A DNA stretch of 64,000 nucleotides from Cloeon dipterum (Eukaryota > Arthropoda > Insecta > Ephemeroptera > Baetidae): assembly GCF_949628265.1 (NCBI RefSeq), contig NC_088788.1:18476001-18540000 (forward strand), read 5' to 3'. The position numbers and the translations under genes are program-made. The notes under the pieces were generated by a model. That model ran no database searches and had not been told where the DNA came from. It saw only the letters and a list, made by a program, of their open reading frames with translations. Below, piece after piece: positions 61,421 through 64,000 of the stretch; positions within the stretch are counted from its first letter, which is position 1, and each line of letters starts with the position of its first letter.

Positions 61421-63637
61421 TCATGCTGCTTCGTCAGCTTCTTTCTCAACAATCGCCTCCGATTCTTGCACTTCACTGCTCTCAACTTTGTTCAACACCG
61501 GCTCGCTTTGTTCAATGGCTTCCTCTTTGCTTTGTTCCACTTGTTCATCCTCTGTAATCCACACTACTTTATACTTCCTGGTAATTAATGTTAGACTTCT
61601 CACCATTCAGGGCTTGTTCCTCAACTTCCTCACGAGTCCCTTCCTCGTCTGGCTTGTCAGTGGGCCCTTCCTCTTGCTCAGAATCGCTCGATGGGCTTGA
61701 TTCTCCTTCTAACTCGCTTGGAGCAGAGGGCAGACAAAGCAAAGGCGCTGGCGGGCGCTGTTTTCGTGCTGGGTTCCAACAAAAGCAGTAACAACAGCGG
61801 AAGGCTGAAATAATAATTTAATCACTATAAGCAACACAAGAAAATAAATGATAGTAATACATAAAGGAAATCACTTCCTAACTAGTTTTACTAGTTTCAA
61901 GAGAAAGATTCTACTTGAAAAGACGAATTAATTTATAGGCAATTTTTGACTCTCTGGAAAATTCCTTAATTTTTTTACTCTTGCTCAAAAATTGGCCAGT
62001 GACTAATTGACGGTTTTAAATTATATTATAAAAATTTCAGAGCTGACTACCACATCCTGTAGCTCAATTATTGATGTCATTGATGAGAAAATTGGAAACA
62101 AAAATTGTAAATTATTTACTACTTCATTTTTACATGTTCAATAATATGTTTTTTTTCTAAATAAAATTTATGCAAGAAATTTTTGGCCCAAAAGAAAAAT
62201 AGTAAATTTTATCAGCTTTCAGAATCTTTTAAGTTTTTTGCTCTACAATTTATTTATTGAAAACTTACAAAGCTTGAAACTAACGCTTGTGGGGATTTAT
62301 AATTTCTGATTGGAATATAAAAATTTAACCACCAATCGTTTTGTATCATAATTTAACATTGTCTATAAACAAAATTCCAGCTAATTTAAGCAAAAATAAA
62401 ACCTCAAAATTGTGTGTGCTGGTCTAATCATTATTCCATCATTACCCTTCACAATACCCTTTTGAGTTAAATTGGAATTTTAGCTTCACCTTAGCAAAGA
62501 GATAAAATCGCACCTAAATACTCGAATTCTTCTTGTAAAGCCATTCCGTTGTGAGATGCGCACTGCCTGCAGATGAGAGCGAATCGGTTTCCTGGACCAT
62601 CGCCAACAATGAATTCGACAATTTTGTCCATCACACCTCTTTCTCTGGGCAGAATGGGCCTTGCCATCTGAGGTCCTGAAAAGAAAGGTCATTAAAATAT
62701 ATTTCATTCAGGGCACCAAATTAGATTACTTTGTGGTAGCGCAGGAAATGGCATTTGCTGGGGTTGAGGTTGGGCAAGAGGCTGACCGGCAATCTGAGGC
62801 GGCAATGGAGTCATCGTTCTCCTCCGCAGTTCTTGATTCAGCAATTGTGCACTTTGAAGTGTGTTTGCGCTGGTTCTGGCTAAAGCTTGAGTTTGGGGCG
62901 TCATTTTAGGAGCAACACTCTGCTGCTGCTGCTGCTGCTGTTGTAGCTGTGGATTATCTTGAGTAAATAATCTACATTTTCACTGTGATATGACGCTGTT
63001 ACATTTTCTTTGCGCAATTGTTCCGGAGCAAACTGCTCTAGGATCTCTTTGGCGTTTTTGTAGGTCTCCGTGTCCATCACCTGTTCGAGCAATTTCTTCT
63101 TTTCGTCCTTCAGTCTCATCAGTTTAATTTCATTATGGTTGATTTGCCTGGCGTAGTACCAATTTATTATTCTTTTCAAAAAGACGATCCTGAAATAAAA
63201 CGTCAACATTACTTGCTGTATTTTTCCCCAAGTGGACCATTACAAAAATGGAGAGAGTAGAAAGGGTGCTAGGTAGAGGATTTTTTCAATTGTTCGATCT
63301 GGCATAGCCCAGAAGTAGAGAGCAGAGGCTGCCAAGATGATGAGTAGTACCGAGAACAAAATGACACGTCCCACGACTGCTCTTTGTTTTTGTTGAGTGT
63401 GCAGCTTAAAAGATTCGATCTTTGATATGTCCTGAGGAGAATCAGGGAAATAATAGATGAATAATATTTTATGTACACTGTTCATATCTGACACGACACG
63501 TACCTTTGAAATTAACTGCAGTCTCTCTTTGGATGTTATATTTTTCTGCAAACACAGCATAAAAACGTAAGACCATGACTTTCCATCAGTAAAAACAGAA
63601 AGAAACGTACCCTGAATCTCGATATGATGATGCCCAT
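61421..63637 (-). CDS. LNPK: Lunapark, endoplasmic reticulum junction protein
   Basis: Stabilises three-way junctions of the tubular ER. Exons: 63637-63611, 63545-63504, 63431-63244, 63189-63003, 62946-62730, 62675-62514, 61804-61604, 61551-61421, closing to 384 aa. It starts MGIIISRFR; the family's MG start is myristoylated. Two membrane segments follow a short coiled coil (VILFSVLLIILAASALYF and ILYLAPFLLSPFLIVF), separated by AMPDRTIEK, the usual hairpin. A second coiled coil (EKKKLLEQVMDTETYKNAK) leads into a Gln/Pro-rich linker with an eight-glutamine run. The zinc ribbon is complete: Cys256, Cys259, Cys278 and Cys281 (CRQCASHNGMALQEEFEYLAFRCCYC, split by an intron). An acidic Glu-rich tail ends the protein. 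The introns at 62947-63002 (56 nt) and 61552-61603 (52 nt) are very short and were set by phase. Confidence 0.95.
61805..62513. other. Lunapark intron 6, 709 bp
   Basis: AT-rich, nothing recognised. It splits the zinc ribbon coding sequence between the two cysteine pairs. Confidence 0.65.
62916..62946 (-). repeat. CAG/CAA run coding polyglutamine in lunapark
   Basis: On the minus strand, CAACAG then six further CAG codons just after a splice acceptor, in the disordered linker between the second coiled coil and the zinc ribbon. The uninterrupted CAG stretch may vary in length between individuals. Confidence 0.85.
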
Positions 63638-64000
63638 ATTGCCGACTTATTAATTGCTAGTTTCCTTTTCGGTAAAGTTACTGCTGCGTTTTGCTTGAAT
63701 AGTCAAAAAGGGGAGCGACTGCAGCCTGTAGACGATGCGTAATGAGAATCATAACAAACCTACGCACTGTTGTTTCACCTTTTTGCCCAGCTCACATAAC
63801 ACGCACGCAAACAGCAGGGCCGGCCCCTCGATGTTTTCTACGCAAATCGAGAATTGAGGCTGCAACCGCAGCACAAAGCCAGCCGAATTGGCCGACGACG
63901 ACGGCTGATGTTGAAGATTCTTCGTCCTTTCTCGCAGAATAACAGCTGCTCGCACTCGTTTCGAATTTCGCCTCTCAAATGTCGAGCACCTCTCCCATTG
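63638..64000. other. Lunapark promoter region and right edge
   Basis: GC-richer sequence upstream of lunapark. Open frames on both strands here are short and lack domains. A divergent gene may start beyond the edge, but nothing in view proves it. Confidence 0.5.

Noticed and set aside
63742-63942. 66-codon frame at the right edge as a gene
   Set aside because: No domain, and an overlapping frame on the other strand. It lies in the lunapark promoter region.

Overview
This window looks like animal nuclear DNA, most likely from an insect. The genes are split into many exons with short GT-AG introns, often 50-70 nt. Each protein I recognise is a metazoan or arthropod family: toutatis/BAZ2, RpL23, RP2, a GH18 chitinase, AP-5 mu, cyclin B3, an R2D2-type dsRNA-binding protein, HIBADH and lunapark. 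I cannot name the species. No CRISPR array, operon, rRNA or tRNA gene was seen.

Layout. From 1 to 13.4 kb the minus strand carries 23 coding exons of a BAZ2/toutatis chromatin protein, with the start codon at 13,376. The C-terminal PHD finger and bromodomain lie beyond the left edge. From 13.4 to about 38 kb there is no convincing protein-coding gene. This stretch alternates GC-rich, simple-repeat-rich islands (around 11, 14, 17.8, 22, 25.6, 28.9-30.4, 31.8, 34 and 35.7-36.4 kb) with AT-rich DNA. I read most of it as the toutatis 5' leader introns and regulatory landscape. It holds a candidate distal leader exon ending at 35,894, an opposite-strand TATA promoter at 13.79 kb, a TA-flanked MITE-like element at 15.83-16.54 kb, paired palindromes including a double GATA site, and a nuclear-receptor half-site cluster.

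From 38 to 64 kb the genes are compact: RpL23 (-), RP2 (-), a single-domain GPI-anchored chitinase (-), AP5M1 (+), cyclin B3 (-), an R2D2-like protein (-), HIBADH (+) and lunapark (-). For all of these, splice sites and reading phase close exactly, giving complete proteins of 140, 375, 452, 444, 472, 355, 326 and 384 aa. Chitinase/AP5M1 and R2D2-like/HIBADH are divergent pairs; AP5M1/cyclin B3 and HIBADH/lunapark are convergent.

The genes do not form one pathway. They cover chromatin remodelling, translation, ciliary ARL3 regulation, chitin turnover, endosomal sorting, cell cycle, small-RNA loading, valine catabolism and ER shape. The most notable observations are structural: two GC-AG introns (RP2, cyclin B3), a 40-nt intron in AP5M1, a run of symmetric tiny exons in toutatis, the MITE-like element, and the regulatory signals in the 24-kb gene-free stretch. 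I did not find a clearly new biological system.
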